Assembly: GCF_036186745.1 (NCBI RefSeq)
Contig: NZ_CP108086.1
Location: 2,480,001-2,544,000 of the forward strand
DNA: 64,000 nt
Source: Microbispora hainanensis
GTDB taxonomy: Bacteria > Actinomycetota > Actinomycetes > Streptosporangiales > Streptosporangiaceae
Direction of reading: 5' to 3'
Position 1 is the stretch's first letter. Every line of letters begins with the position of its first letter. A program made the translations under genes and the position numbers. The notes under the pieces were generated by a model that was not told where the DNA came from, did no database searches, and was given only the letters and a program-made list of their open reading frames with translations. Positions 34,109 through 43,509 of the stretch are shown one piece after another.

Positions 34109-34735
34109 TCACATCGACACGTACTGAAGTGGGAATCCGATGACCAAGTACGCCAGTGGCGCGAGGACCAGGGCTGTCAGCAGGGTCGGCACCCGCTCTC
34201 TTCGCCGACGCGCCATCACCAGCGGTACAAGGACGAGGACGGCCAGACAGGCCCATGCTTGCGGGGCGTAGTGCAGGACGAAGGCATACAAGATGCCTTC
34301 CATCCCGAAGACACCTCCCAGCGCGGCGAGCCCGATGACACGGCTACGGATGGTGCGTCCGTTCCGCCACCACAGCCCAGCCATACCGAACAACGAGCCG
34401 CTGATGACCGCCATCACAAGCCACATCAGCGGATAGGCGAGGCTGCCCATGCCGTCACGGCCGAACTCCGCGTACCCGTAATACCCGACGACCAGACCGA
34501 CCGAGGCGCACAGGCCGGCGACGGCGGCTGACCGCGCTGACGCCCAGCCGGCAAGCAGGGCGCCGACGACGAACGCCGGGACACACCAGACGGCACCGGA
34601 GTTGGCGATTTGGTTCCAGGCGCCTGGAAGCCAGCCCTGGGCAAGATTGGTGACAACACCGAATCCCAGGCCCGCCAGCAGTGCGGATGTCCACCAACCG
34701 CTGAGTTTTGCGATCGGACCGAAGCGGCTACTCAT
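34109..34735 (-). CDS. Six-helix membrane protein, DUF6518-like
   Basis: 208 aa. Six hydrophobic segments (about 15-35, 45-65, 70-88, 98-118, 127-150, 157-190). Gly-rich helices (LLAGLGFGVVTNLAQG) and a short RRRRER loop are typical of DUF6518 proteins of actinomycetes. ATG 34735 is preferred to an upstream ATG at 34804 because the intervening residues look non-coding. Function unknown. GC is slightly lower than the flanks; it sits between two relics. Confidence 0.75.
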   Translation of the reverse strand: MSSRFGPIAKLSGWWTSALLAGLGFGVVTNLAQGWLPGAWNQIANSGAVWCVPAFVVGALLAGWASARSAAVAGLCASVGLVVGYYGYAEFGRDGMGSLAYPLMWLVMAVISGSLFGMAGLWWRNGRTIRSRVIGLAALGGVFGMEGILYAFVLHYAPQAWACLAVLVLVPLVMARRRRERVPTLLTALVLAPLAYLVIGFPLQYVSM

Positions 34736-34849
34736 CGGGAAGATCCCCCCCTGTCTTCCCGCGCTGGATACCGGCGGGGTCGCGACTATATGCAGGCCAT
34801 ACATGATGTGTCCAATTGATGATCATGTCGTCACGGCAAGATCCCTCAC

Positions 34850-35215
34850 TGACAAACCAGCACAATGAGGTGAGGCGGCGCCGGCCGATGCTGAGGAAGG
34901 CGTGGTGGATGTCCTCGCGGACTTTCCAGCGGGTGCGCAGTCTGCGGAAGCTGTGCAGCAAGTGCGATGGTCTGCTCGACGACCCAGCGCTGTTTGCCCA
35001 GGCCGGAGCCGTGCTCGGTGCCGCGGCGGGCGATCTGCGGGCGCACGCCCGGTGCCCGGACGTGCCTGCGGTACTTGTCGTGGTCGTAGCCGCGGTCACC
35101 GACGACGACGTCAGGGCGTCGGCGGAGCCGTCCGCGGCAAGCTCCGCGCTTGCCGCGGACGGGCGGGATGGCCTCCAGCAGGCGGATGAACTGGGTGACG
35201 TCGCCCGCGGTTGCC
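34850..35215 (-). pseudogene. IS5-family (IS112/IS427-like) transposase fragment
   Basis: The minus strand encodes RLLEAIPPVRGKRG, RPDVVVGDRGYDHDKYRRH, PQIARRGTEHGSGLGKQRW and then, after a frameshift, FRRLRTRWKVREDIHHAFLS: the C-terminal half of an IS5-group DDE transposase, including GDRGYD and the RGTEHGSG-RW-E region. The 5' half is missing and the frame is broken near 34960, so it cannot be active. Its left junction lies in the lipase-like gene fragment. Confidence 0.85.
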
Positions 35216-35413
35216 GAAGAACTCGAAGCAGCCGTTGCGGGTCGGCCGCCTGGCCTGCGTCTCGAAGTGGGCGCCCGGCCCGCTGAAACCGTGCATGAAG
35301 ATCACGGGCCGGTGCTTGTGCGTCCCCGCCCACGAGGCGGGCGCCCACGGGACGCAGGCCGCCACGACCGCCGACAACGCCGCCGCCAGGCGACGACCCC
35401 CGCGTATCCTCAT
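35205..35413 (-). pseudogene. 5' fragment of a secreted lipase/alpha-beta hydrolase gene
   Basis: From ATG 35413 the frame encodes a signal peptide (AAALSAVVAACVPWAPASWAG) followed by KHRPVIFMHGFSGPGAHFETQA, the oxyanion-hole (HGF) segment of an alpha/beta hydrolase, and then runs into the transposase fragment. The catalytic Ser, Asp and His are lost. The gene was cut by the IS5-type element. Confidence 0.8.
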
Positions 35414-35491
35414 CCGGAGCTCCTCCAGCCGAAGAGAACATTCTTCTGGTCCCTGTCGGTGTCGATCATGAGGCCGCCCCCGGCAACGGGC

Positions 35492-35893
35492 CTACGCTTG
35501 GTGGACCTCCTGGAAGACCTCCCGGGCGACGCGGTAACCATCGAAGGCCCGGGCCGCGCCGGCGTACGCCTCGATGTGCACGAACGCCTCCACGATCTCC
35601 TCCGGGGTGACGCCGTTGTTGAGCGCGATGCGCAGCTGCCCGCGCAGCGGTTCGAGCGTGCCCAGGGTCGCGGCGATCGTCACGGAGACGAGGGCGCGGG
35701 TGCGGGTGTCGAGGACATCGGTGCGCGGCCACGCGTCGCCGAAGGTGTGCTGGGTGGCCAGGCGCATGAAGTCGGCGGCGTTGGCCGGCTCACCCGGGCC
35801 GGGTTCCAGGAACGGCTCCAGCCTCCTGCCGAGCAGGTGCGCGGCGGTGTCGAGCGCGGCCTCGTAGCCGGGTTCCCGCTGGGTGTCGGTCAT
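35492..35893 (-). CDS. Carboxymuconolactone decarboxylase (CMD) family protein
   Basis: 133 aa. The CMD domain is shown by [41 protein letters not shown] and [12 protein letters not shown]. It lacks the CxxC of AhpD-type members, so a decarboxylase-like or other role is more likely than a peroxidase. It is the last gene of a leftward operon with the aldo/keto reductase (4-bp overlap) and the aldehyde dehydrogenase, suggesting breakdown of an aldehyde or aromatic compound. Confidence 0.85.
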   Translation of the reverse strand: MTDTQREPGYEAALDTAAHLLGRRLEPFLEPGPGEPANAADFMRLATQHTFGDAWPRTDVLDTRTRALVSVTIAATLGTLEPLRGQLRIALNNGVTPEEIVEAFVHIEAYAGAARAFDGYRVAREVFQEVHQA

Positions 35894-36930
35894 GTGGTTC
35901 CTTCCGGATCAGTGCTGGGGCGCGCGTTGAGCGCGCCGTACTGGCCGCCGCGCACCCGCGCGGGGTCGAACAGGACCGACAGGTGGGCGACGTCGTCCGC
36001 GCTCAGCGGTACGGCCGTCGCGGCGGCGTTCTGGCGCGCGTACTCCGGCCGCTTGGTGCCGGGGATGGGCGCGATGTCGTACGGCTGGGCGAGCAGCCAG
36101 GCCAGGGCTACCTGGCCCGGGGCGTGTCCCCGCTCGTCGGCGAACGCCTTCAGCCCCTCGATGAGGCGGAGGTTGTCCGCGAAGTTCTCCGCCTGGAACT
36201 TGGGCAGGGTCGAGCGGAAGTCGTCACTGGTGAACGAGGTCTCGCGGGTGAAGCGGCCGGCGAGCGCGGCCCGCCCCAGCGGGCTGTACGGGACGAAGGT
36301 GATGCCCAGCTCGCGGCAGGCGGGCAGCACCTCCTGCTCCACCTCGCGGGCCCAGAGCGAGTACTCGCTCTGGAGGGCCGAGATCGGCGCCACGGCGGAC
36401 GCCCGGTGCAGGATGTCCGGACCGACCGCGCTGAGCCCGATCGCGCGCACCTTGCCCGCGGTCACCAGCTCGGCCATCGCGCCGACGGTGTCCTCGATCG
36501 GCACGGTGGTGTCGTGGCGGTGGACGTAGTAGAGGTCGATGTGGTCGACGCCCAGGCGGCGCAGGCTGGCCTCGCAGGCGGCGGCCACGTACTCGGGGCG
36601 GCCGTCGTAGACCACCCCGCCCTCCTCCGATGGCCGCGCCCCGAACTTGGTCGCCAGGACCACCCGGTCGCGCAGGCCGCGCACGGCGCGGCCGAGCAGT
36701 TCCTCGTTGTGGCCGAAGCCCTTCTGGGGCTGTCCGGTGGCCGCGCCGGCGGCGCCGTAGATGTCGGAGGTGTCGAAGAAGTCGATGCCGGCCTCGACGG
36801 CGGCGTGGATCGTGGCGACGGACTCCGCCTCGCCGGCGTCGCCGTAGAACTGGGACATCCCCATGCAGCCCAGGCCGATCGGCCGGACGGAGATGTCGGT
36901 GTGCCCGAGGGTGACACGGGCTTCGCTCAT
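35890..36930 (-). CDS. Aldo/keto reductase
   Basis: 346 aa. AKR barrel with catalytic Asp/Tyr in FDTSDIYG, Lys in LATKFG and His in YYVHRHD, and a C-terminal NADPH-binding [19 protein letters not shown]-dependent reduction of carbonyls; the exact substrate is unknown. Its start lies 17 bp after the dehydrogenase stop, and its stop overlaps the CMD start, so the three genes are one unit under the TetR operator. Confidence 0.9.
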   Translation of the reverse strand: MSEARVTLGHTDISVRPIGLGCMGMSQFYGDAGEAESVATIHAAVEAGIDFFDTSDIYGAAGAATGQPQKGFGHNEELLGRAVRGLRDRVVLATKFGARPSEEGGVVYDGRPEYVAAACEASLRRLGVDHIDLYYVHRHDTTVPIEDTVGAMAELVTAGKVRAIGLSAVGPDILHRASAVAPISALQSEYSLWAREVEQEVLPACRELGITFVPYSPLGRAALAGRFTRETSFTSDDFRSTLPKFQAENFADNLRLIEGLKAFADERGHAPGQVALAWLLAQPYDIAPIPGTKRPEYARQNAAATAVPLSADDVAHLSVLFDPARVRGGQYGALNARPSTDPEGTT

Positions 36931-36947
36931 GATGGTTCTCCTGGTCC

Positions 36948-38411
36948 TCAGGCGGCGATGGTCTTGTACTCGACGTACTGGGCGAGGCCGGCGACGCCGA
37001 ACTCCCGGCCGATGCCGCTGCTCTTGTAGCCGCCGAAGGCGCCGTCGTAGGTAGGCGCGGCGCCGTTGACGGTCATCCACCCGGTACGGATCCTGCGGGC
37101 GACCTCGATGCCGTGCTCCCGGTCGGCGGCCCAGACGCCGCCGCCGAGTCCGTACTCGGAGTCGTTGGCGATGCGGACCGCGTCGTCCTCGTCGTCGAAC
37201 GGGATGACGACCAGGACCGGGCCGAAGATCTCCTCGCGGGCGATCCGCATGTCGCTGTCGACATCGGCGAACAGCGTCGGACGGACGTAGTACCCGCCCT
37301 CCAGCCCGTCAGGGGTCTCGAGTCCGCCGGTCACCATCCGGGCGCCTTCGGCGATGCCGAGCTCGATGTAGGAGCGCACCCGCTCCAGCTGGTCGGCGCG
37401 GACCATGGGCCCGATGAAGGTCTCGGGGTCGGAAGGGTCGCCGACCCGGACGTCCTCCATCATGGCGGCCAGCGCCGCGACGACCTCCTCGTAGCGGCTG
37501 CGCGGGGCGAGGATGCGGGTGTGGGCCACGCAGTTCTCGGCGTTGTTGCCCAGCGACAGGGCCCTGAGGCCTGCCACGACCGCCGTCAGGTCGGCGTCCT
37601 CAAGGATGATCGAGGCGGACTTGCCGCCCAGCTCCAGGCTGACCCGCTTGAGCTGCTCCCCGGCGACGGAGGCGATGCGCCGGCCGGCCGTGGTGGAGCC
37701 GGTGAATGCGATCTTGTCGACGCCGGGGTGGGCGACCAGATACTCGCTGGTCTCGCGGCCCGCGGGCAGGATGCTCACCACTCCCTCGGGCAGCCCGGCC
37801 GCGTCGAAGACCTCGGCGAGCGCCAGGGCGTCCAGCGCCGTCTCCGGGGAGGCCTTCAGGACGACCGTGCAGCCGGCGAGCAGCGCGGGAACCAGCTTGA
37901 CCAGGGCCGACTGGTGTGGAGCGTTCCACGGGATCACCGCCGCGACCACGCCGACGGGTTCCCGGCGCAGCCGCGTCGTGGCGTCGCCGACGGCGCCCAC
38001 CTCCTCCTCCCAGCCGAGAGCGGCGGCGGCGCGCACGTACGCCTCCGTCATCTCCGGGAGGGACTGCACGTGCGTCCAGCGGGTGAACCACAGCGGCGAG
38101 CCGTTCTCGGCGGTGACCAGGGCCGCGAACTCCTCGGCGCGGACCGCGTAGAGCTTGGAGAACCGCTCCACGACGGCGCTCCGTTCCTGCGGGCTCATCC
38201 GGGGCCAGGGGCCCTCGTCGAACGCCCGGCGGGCGGCGGCGACCGCCCGGTCGACGTCGGCGGGGGCGGCGTGCGGCGCGGTCCCGACCAGCGAGCGGTC
38301 GTGCGGGGAACGCACCTCCAGGACGTCCGCGGTGGCCGGGGCGACCCACTGGCCGCCGATGTACAGGTTCGGGTAGGTGATCACGGAAATACCCTTCATG
38401 TAGGTGTCCAT
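36948..38411 (-). CDS. NAD(P)+-dependent aldehyde dehydrogenase
   Basis: 487 aa. Catalytic Cys is in NNAENCVAH (about 280), the general base Glu in LELGGKSA, and the coenzyme turn in [19 protein letters not shown] at the N-terminus and [12 protein letters not shown] are family landmarks. It oxidises an aldehyde to an acid. ATG 38411 has AAAGG upstream; the start region overlaps a half-site of the TetR operator. First gene of the ALDH-AKR-CMD operon. Confidence 0.92.
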   Translation of the reverse strand: MDTYMKGISVITYPNLYIGGQWVAPATADVLEVRSPHDRSLVGTAPHAAPADVDRAVAAARRAFDEGPWPRMSPQERSAVVERFSKLYAVRAEEFAALVTAENGSPLWFTRWTHVQSLPEMTEAYVRAAAALGWEEEVGAVGDATTRLRREPVGVVAAVIPWNAPHQSALVKLVPALLAGCTVVLKASPETALDALALAEVFDAAGLPEGVVSILPAGRETSEYLVAHPGVDKIAFTGSTTAGRRIASVAGEQLKRVSLELGGKSASIILEDADLTAVVAGLRALSLGNNAENCVAHTRILAPRSRYEEVVAALAAMMEDVRVGDPSDPETFIGPMVRADQLERVRSYIELGIAEGARMVTGGLETPDGLEGGYYVRPTLFADVDSDMRIAREEIFGPVLVVIPFDDEDDAVRIANDSEYGLGGGVWAADREHGIEVARRIRTGWMTVNGAAPTYDGAFGGYKSSGIGREFGVAGLAQYVEYKTIAA

Positions 38412-38428
38412 CGGACCTTTATGACTAT

Positions 38429-38469
38429 AGCGGTCCAGTGGACACGTAACAAGTGTCCGATGGACCGCT
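38429..38469. promoter_or_regulatory. TetR operator between ALDH and TetR genes
   Basis: A 41-bp inverted repeat with 17-nt arms (about 15 matches), AGCGGTCC at one end and GGACCGCT at the other, and the inner words GGACAC/GTGTCC. It covers the divergent promoter. A further copy of GTGTCCATCGGACC lies over the ALDH start at 38405-38418. Confidence 0.8.
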
Positions 38470-38510
38470 AATATGGGGCTGCCATGATCAGCGGTGCGCG
38501 AGGAGGTTCG

Positions 38511-39173
38511 ATGGACGAGGTGGAGACGCCGTCCTTCCAGCGGGCCAGGCGGCCCGAGCACCGGGAGCTCCGCAAGCAGGAGATCCTGGACGCCGCGGAG
38601 GCGCTGCTGGCCGAGATGCCCGCCGAGGAGATCAGCCTCCGGGAGCTGGGGCGCCGGCTCGGGGTGTCCAAGACGCATGTGGTGCGCTATTTCGAGAGCC
38701 GGGAGGGCGTCTTCCTGGGGCTGCTCGCCAGGCTCCGGCTGGCCTGGCTCGACGCGCTGGCGGACGAGTGGCCGGCCGCGCCGTGCGAGCCCGACCAGGT
38801 GATGCGGGCCTGGGCCGATTCGCTCGCCGCCCGGCCGGTCCTGTGCCAGCTGTGGAGTCTGCTGCCGACCGTCCTGGAGCGGAACGTCTCCGCCGGCACC
38901 GTGCGCGCCTACAAGTTCATCGACCTGGAGCACCGCACCCGGCTGGCGGAGCTGGTCAGGGAGCGGGTGCCGGCCCTCGGCGCGGATGACGCTCTCACGC
39001 TGACGGAGTACGCCGTCGTCGCGCTGGTGGGCCTGTGGTCGTTCAGCAACCCGACCCCGACCATCGTCGAGGCCACGTCCGACCCCCGGCTCGCGGGCTC
39101 CCGGGTGGACTTCGCCACCATGTACGGCGAGATCCTGCAGACCACCCTCGCCGGTCTGCTCGCCCGAGCGTGA
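38511..39173 (+). CDS. TetR-family repressor of the ALDH operon
   Basis: 220 aa. N-terminal helix-turn-helix about 20-65 (HRELRKQEILDAAEALL; SLRELGRRLGVSKTHVVRYFESREG), then an all-helical ligand domain that is not family-typical beyond that. ATG 38511 has AGGAGG at 38501-38506, better than the upstream ATG at 38484. It is divergent from the ALDH-AKR-CMD operon with a strong palindrome between, so it presumably represses both and is released by the substrate aldehyde. Confidence 0.9.
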   Translation: MDEVETPSFQRARRPEHRELRKQEILDAAEALLAEMPAEEISLRELGRRLGVSKTHVVRYFESREGVFLGLLARLRLAWLDALADEWPAAPCEPDQVMRAWADSLAARPVLCQLWSLLPTVLERNVSAGTVRAYKFIDLEHRTRLAELVRERVPALGADDALTLTEYAVVALVGLWSFSNPTPTIVEATSDPRLAGSRVDFATMYGEILQTTLAGLLARA

Positions 39174-39495
39174 GCCGCCCCCGGTTCGGCGGACCGGCCG
39201 GACGGACTCGGCGAGGGTCTCAGCGGTATGTGGAGCGAGCGATTGCCTCCACTCCACTTGGGGCAGTTCGTCATCGCTATCCCGTAAGGCGCGCAATGCG
39301 GCCTGGTCTCCGTCATTCAGAAGGCCCGTCACCGGAGTCCGGGCGACGCCGCCCTGTCAGGCGGCTCGTACGGCCTGTACGGAGTGCCTGCCGTACAGGC
39401 TGACAACACGATCGCGTTGTGGACGCAGCTCGTGATCCGAAACCGTGGGTCCCGCCGCAGGAGTCACCTGCCGGCGTTGGACACCAGGAGAAACG
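39174..39495. other. 322-bp gap before the cell-wall block
   Basis: No gene. It contains an imperfect inverted repeat around 39370-39400 (GCCTGTACGG/CCGTACAGGC), which could be a terminator of the TetR gene or a leader hairpin of the next gene. Confidence 0.4.
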
Positions 39496-40341
39496 ATGAA
39501 GCTGCCTCCACGCGCCGCCGGCCTCATGGCGGCCGCCGTGCTCGCCTGCCTGACCGGGATGCCCGGGGCACCGGCGGCACGGGCGGCCGAGGCCGGGGCA
39601 CTGCCGAGCGTGGACATGGAAGCCACCGTCAAGGCAGCCCAGATCGACCCGCGGCGGCCTGACAACACGCTGACCCCGGGGGCCAGGGCCAGCGTGCTGC
39701 TCGTGGAGAGGGCGCTGCGCGACCGGCGCCTGCTCGACGCGAAGTGGGTGGACGGTTACTTCGGCACCACGACGATCGCCGCCTTCGCCAAGTTCCAGAG
39801 GTCGCTCGGCCGCACCGGTCTGGCCGCCAGCGGCCTTCCGGACACGGCGTCGCTCACCAGGCTCGGAGCCGGCCGGTTCACGGTCACCCACGTCATCGGG
39901 CCGGGGGCCCGGGTGTCCACCGGCGGCGTCGTCGTGGACGCCCGTACGCGGAGCATGCTGGCCGAGGCGAAGCGGCTGCTCGGCCGCGACCTCGTGCTGT
40001 TGCAGGGGTCGTACAACCCCGGCGGTGACCCCACGTCCGCGGGCACCCACGACGGCGGGGGCGTCGTGGACATCTCGGTCAAGGGGATGAGCTCCGCCAC
40101 TCGTACGGCCGCCGTCCGGGCGTTGCGGCGTGTCGGCTTCGCGGCATGGCTGCGCAACCCCGATCAGGACGACTGGCCGTGGCACATCCACGCCGCCGCC
40201 ATCAGCGACACCGACCTTTCCAGCCAGGCCCAGCACCAGATCGGCGACTACTACCTCGGCCTGAACGGGCTCGCCGGGCGTGCCCCGGACGACGGCCCGA
40301 AGGTGCCCATCCGCACCTGGGAGGAGTACCGGCGCCACTGA
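39496..40341 (+). CDS. Secreted peptidoglycan-binding protein with M15-type peptidase fold
   Basis: 281 aa. Signal peptide 1-31; peptidoglycan-binding-1 domain about 60-120 (LLVERALRDRRLLDAKWVDG, FGTTTIAAFAKFQRSLG); catalytic-looking domain about 135-255 with GTHDGGGVVDIS (His/Asp zinc ligands) and WPWHIHAA (His). It resembles D-Ala-D-Ala carboxypeptidases that loosen the wall. ATG 39496 is chosen for AGGAG upstream over an earlier frame-open ATG. It leads a block of three cell-wall genes. Confidence 0.85.
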   Translation: MKLPPRAAGLMAAAVLACLTGMPGAPAARAAEAGALPSVDMEATVKAAQIDPRRPDNTLTPGARASVLLVERALRDRRLLDAKWVDGYFGTTTIAAFAKFQRSLGRTGLAASGLPDTASLTRLGAGRFTVTHVIGPGARVSTGGVVVDARTRSMLAEAKRLLGRDLVLLQGSYNPGGDPTSAGTHDGGGVVDISVKGMSSATRTAAVRALRRVGFAAWLRNPDQDDWPWHIHAAAISDTDLSSQAQHQIGDYYLGLNGLAGRAPDDGPKVPIRTWEEYRRH

Positions 40342-40379
40342 TCCACAACCCAGCCCGCACAGACACGAAGGAGAACACC

Positions 40380-41276
40380 ATGGGAACGTTCGGCAAGATC
40401 CTCACCACGGCTGCCGCCGCGACGATGCTCGGCGGGACGGTGCTCGCGGCCGCTTCGCCGGCGTCGGCGGCCACGCGCAACGGCGTGTGCGAGGCCGGTG
40501 AGTTCTGTTACTACTTCAACAGCGACAACCAGGGGTCGGTGTCCGACTTCACCGGGTCTGTGGCCGATTACGGTACGAAGCAGCCGTCCTGCTACGACTT
40601 CAAGGGGCCCGGCGCCGGCAAGGGCAAGTGCATCAAGAACGAGGCCGCCTCGGTCTGGAACCGCAGCAGCACGACCGTACGCGTCTACTACAACAGCAAC
40701 TACGGCGGCAGCGTCTACCAGGACTTCGCGCCCGGGGCCAAGGGCAACCTCAAGCCCGGCCTCAAGAACCAGAACGCCTCCCACCAGTTCGGCCCGTCGT
40801 CGTCGGCGCGCGTCGACATGTCGTACGCGCTGTACAAGACCAGCGGTGGTCGCATCAGCTGCGGCTTCGACGGTTACGTCCACACTTCCGGGCGGCATGA
40901 GGGCATCGACATCGCCCGCAGCATCGGTTCGGACGTCCACGCCCTGGTGAGCGGCCAGGTCATCAACGTCGTGCGCGGGCGCAACGGCGGCAAGGGGCTC
41001 TCCACGATCGCCATCTACAACGCCTCGCTGAACAAGACGATCATCTATCTCCACTCCGATCCGCTGTCCTCGCTGCGCGTGGGCCAGCAGATCGCGCGCG
41101 GCCAGCTCATCGCGGAAGAGGCGTGGCACGGGATCTCGTCCAGCTCGGCCGCGCACACCCACGTCGAGATGCGTCCCGGACGGAAGACGCTCGCCGCCAA
41201 GAGCGTCGGCGACCCGACGCTGAGCAACCCGAACCCGAACTCGTTCTGGATCTCCCAGGGCTACAACATCCGCTAG
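40380..41276 (+). CDS. Secreted I36-domain/M23 endopeptidase fusion
   Basis: 298 aa. Signal peptide 1-31 (SPASAA); I36-type domain about 32-137 with Cys residues (VCEAGEFCYYF; SCYDF; KCIK) and the YNSNYGG signature; M23 domain about 160-285 with HEGIDIA and HTHVEM, the zinc ligands of LytM-type endopeptidases. I36 domains resemble a peptidase-inhibitor/crystallin fold; here the domain probably binds the wall or guards the peptidase. The DNA for its first 134 residues is almost identical to the next gene's. Confidence 0.88.
   Translation: MGTFGKILTTAAAATMLGGTVLAAASPASAATRNGVCEAGEFCYYFNSDNQGSVSDFTGSVADYGTKQPSCYDFKGPGAGKGKCIKNEAASVWNRSSTTVRVYYNSNYGGSVYQDFAPGAKGNLKPGLKNQNASHQFGPSSSARVDMSYALYKTSGGRISCGFDGYVHTSGRHEGIDIARSIGSDVHALVSGQVINVVRGRNGGKGLSTIAIYNASLNKTIIYLHSDPLSSLRVGQQIARGQLIAEEAWHGISSSSAAHTHVEMRPGRKTLAAKSVGDPTLSNPNPNSFWISQGYNIR
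40408..40780 (+). repeat. 373-bp direct repeat, copy A (I36 module)
   Basis: Matches 41351-41723 with offset 943; I counted about seven differences. It runs from the end of the signal peptide to the last I36 residue, so the boundary follows the domain edge. Confidence 0.95.
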
Positions 41277-41310
41277 CGGATCGCGGCCTGCGATGAGGAG
41301 GAAGACACCT

Positions 41311-42261
41311 GTGTCTCCACGAACTGCACGGCTGATCTCGCCGTTCACCGCGGCTGCCGCCGCGCTGGCGCTCGGCGGGACGGTGCTCGCGGCCGCTTCG
41401 CCGGCGTCGGCGGCCACGCGCAACGGCGTGTGCGAGGCCGGTGAGTTCTGTTACTACTTCAACAGCGACAACCAGGGGTCGGTGTCCGACTTCACCGGGT
41501 CTGTGGCCGATTACGGTACGAAGCAGCCGTCCTGCTACGACTTCAAGGGGCCCGGCGCCGGCAAGGGCAAGTGCATCAAGAACGAGGCCGCCTCGGTCTG
41601 GAACCGCAGCAGTAAGACCGTACGCGTCTACTACAACAGCGACTACGGCGGCAGCGTCTACCAGGACTTCGCGCCCGGGGCCAAGGGCAACCTCAAGCCC
41701 GGCCTCAAGAACCAGAACGCCTCGCATCGGTTCCTGAGCTCCGCACCGCCGATTGGGTGCAAGACCGACGGAACGCACACCAGGCTGCCCACGACGATCC
41801 TCGTCTACCGGAAGGCCCTCGACCGCGTCGACCGGGTGGACTTCAAGACGTACATCAAGAACGTCCTGCCCAACGAGTGGCGTTCGCACTGGCCGGCGGA
41901 GTCGCTCAAGGCCGGGGCGATCGCGGTCAAGCACTTCGGCTGGTACTGGGCGCTGAGGTCGGCGAGCAAGACGCCGAGCGGCCAGTGCTACGACGTCACC
42001 GACGACACGGCCAGCCAGGTGTACAAGCCCGGCTCCGCGACGGCGGCCACGAACGCCGCGGTGGACGCGACCTGGGGCGTCCGGATGACCCGCGACGGGA
42101 AGATCTTCAAGGCCCAGTACTGCTCCACGACGACGAAGTGCCGTCACTGGGTCACCGGCGACTGGATGTCGCAGACCGGCTCTCGCGACAAGGCCGAGGC
42201 GGGCTGGAGCTACCGCAGGATCCTCACGTACTACTACACGGGGATCACTCTCGGATCCTGA
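41311..42261 (+). CDS. Secreted I36-domain/SpoIID-type protein
   Basis: 316 aa. Signal peptide 1-31, the same I36 domain at about 31-138, then a SpoIID/amidase-enhancer domain (PNEWRSHWPAESLKAGAIAVKHFGWYW; CYDVTDDTASQVY; WGVRMTRDG; a long C-terminal YRRILTYYY). SpoIID relatives are lytic enzymes or amidase activators for peptidoglycan. The GTG at 41311 follows GAGGAGG at 41295-41301 and fits better than ATG 41293. Only a 34-bp gap separates it from the M23 gene. Confidence 0.87.
   Translation: MSPRTARLISPFTAAAAALALGGTVLAAASPASAATRNGVCEAGEFCYYFNSDNQGSVSDFTGSVADYGTKQPSCYDFKGPGAGKGKCIKNEAASVWNRSSKTVRVYYNSDYGGSVYQDFAPGAKGNLKPGLKNQNASHRFLSSAPPIGCKTDGTHTRLPTTILVYRKALDRVDRVDFKTYIKNVLPNEWRSHWPAESLKAGAIAVKHFGWYWALRSASKTPSGQCYDVTDDTASQVYKPGSATAATNAAVDATWGVRMTRDGKIFKAQYCSTTTKCRHWVTGDWMSQTGSRDKAEAGWSYRRILTYYYTGITLGS
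41351..41723 (+). repeat. 373-bp direct repeat, copy B (I36 module)
   Basis: Second copy of 40408-40780 with about 98% identity; the two genes differ completely after it. Recent duplication or gene conversion. Confidence 0.95.
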
Positions 42262-42276
42262 CCCCGCGTACGCCTT

Positions 42277-42315
42277 CGGTTCCCCGCCGTGCCCGCCATG
42301 CACGGCGGGGAACCG
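42277..42315. terminator. Bidirectional terminator
   Basis: 15-bp perfect stem (42277-42291/42301-42315) with a 9-nt loop, between the SpoIID gene and the convergent regulator gene. Confidence 0.75.
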
Positions 42316-42329
42316 GCGTCTTACGGCAG

Positions 42330-43301
42330 TCAGTCGACGATGATCTGGAAGTTCAGCGGCCGGCCGCCGGGGAAGGCGACCCGTCCCGAACCCTCCATCA
42401 TCTTGAACCGTACGTAGCACAGGCCCGGCTTCTTCGGCGTGATGATGTCGGTCTGGATGTCGACCATCTCTCCGGGGCGCGTGTCCTTGATCGGTATGTC
42501 GGAGATGGTCTGGCATTGGTCGGGCTGCTGCGGGAGATCGAGGCGGTGCAGCGAATATCCCTTCCACGGCACCGTCCCGGCGTTCTTGAGCCGCCACACC
42601 TTGGTCACGGTCTGGCGGGGGCCGACGTGCGAGCAGTCGGGCAGCGTGATGTCCCCGATGAACTTCGCCGAATCGCCCGCGTGCGCGGGCGGGCTCCACG
42701 GAGGACTGGTGGGGTGCACCGGGCAGTCGGCTGCCGAGAGTTTCGCGTTCGACGGGCTCTCGGGCGGATTCGCGCTCTGCCCGTCGGTCCCGGCGCCTCG
42801 ATCACCGGTGACCGCGACGAGGACCACTGTCGCCACACCGACGGCCCCTACGGCGAGTGCGGCCGCGGCCGGGCGGGCCGGGCGGAACCGTCCCCGGCCT
42901 CCTGGCGCGGACGGAACCGGCCCGTTCGTCGCCGGGGTCTCAGCGGCCGGCCACGGACCTTGTACGACGTCCGTGGCGGCGGTTTCGATTTCGTGAGGCG
43001 GGAGGGCCGCCACGGCGCCCGCGCGGTTCGACGGCGCTCCGGCGCTCGCCGACCTGACCGCGAGGTTCGCGCTCTCCCAGCGTTCGCGGTACGCGGCCGG
43101 GTCGGCGCCGCACGCCTTGACGAACTCGACGGTGGTCTCCCAGCTCGGGAGCCGGTTGCCCTTGGTGGCCTCGTGCAATGTCGTATGGGAAATCGCGCCT
43201 GACCGGCCGGACATTTCGCGAAAAGGTGGGTTCCCGACTGATTTGCGAAGTTCTCGCAGTGCCGCCGCGAAGTCCTCGATCGCCTCCGCCCGTGCACGCA
43301 T
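42330..43301 (-). CDS. XRE regulator/membrane protein with an NBR1-like Ig domain
   Basis: 323 aa. N-terminal XRE-type helix-turn-helix about 5-80 (SGRSGAISHTTLHEATKGNRLPSW), a Pro-rich stretch, one transmembrane helix (about 150-172, VGAVGVATVVLVAVTG), and an outer domain about 225-323 with KFIGDITLPD, VWRLKNAGTVPW, MVDIQTDIITP and CYVRFKM, matching the NBR1-Ig-like fold. An HTH and an extracellular Ig domain joined through a membrane helix suggest a one-component sensor. ATG 43301 is preferred to upstream in-frame starts. Confidence 0.8.
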   Translation of the reverse strand: MRARAEAIEDFAAALRELRKSVGNPPFREMSGRSGAISHTTLHEATKGNRLPSWETTVEFVKACGADPAAYRERWESANLAVRSASAGAPSNRAGAVAALPPHEIETAATDVVQGPWPAAETPATNGPVPSAPGGRGRFRPARPAAAALAVGAVGVATVVLVAVTGDRGAGTDGQSANPPESPSNAKLSAADCPVHPTSPPWSPPAHAGDSAKFIGDITLPDCSHVGPRQTVTKVWRLKNAGTVPWKGYSLHRLDLPQQPDQCQTISDIPIKDTRPGEMVDIQTDIITPKKPGLCYVRFKMMEGSGRVAFPGGRPLNFQIIVD

Positions 43302-43509
43302 GTCGTCCACCCGGGTGAAGCTAACAGCGCCCACGGTATTCGCTCAAGCGAACGGAGAATCTCGCGCACGTCCCGTCGTGGCTCGTCCGACGCCTGTCGC
43401 CGTACGGGAAATCGCGTGTGCCGGGCGCCTCCCGGTAAGTCGTGGACGGTAAGGGCGGGTCAGGGGAAAAGGTGTTGGAGCCGCGAGGGGTCGCCCTTAA
43501 CGTGGCGCA

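Noticed and set aside
38412..39332. Extension of the ALDH frame to 794 aa
   Set aside because: It runs through the TetR gene in antisense; the true start is at 38411 with a ribosome binding site.
40342..40379. ydaO-type c-di-AMP riboswitch before the cell-wall peptidase genes
   Set aside because: The gaps are too short and the conserved riboswitch segments are absent.
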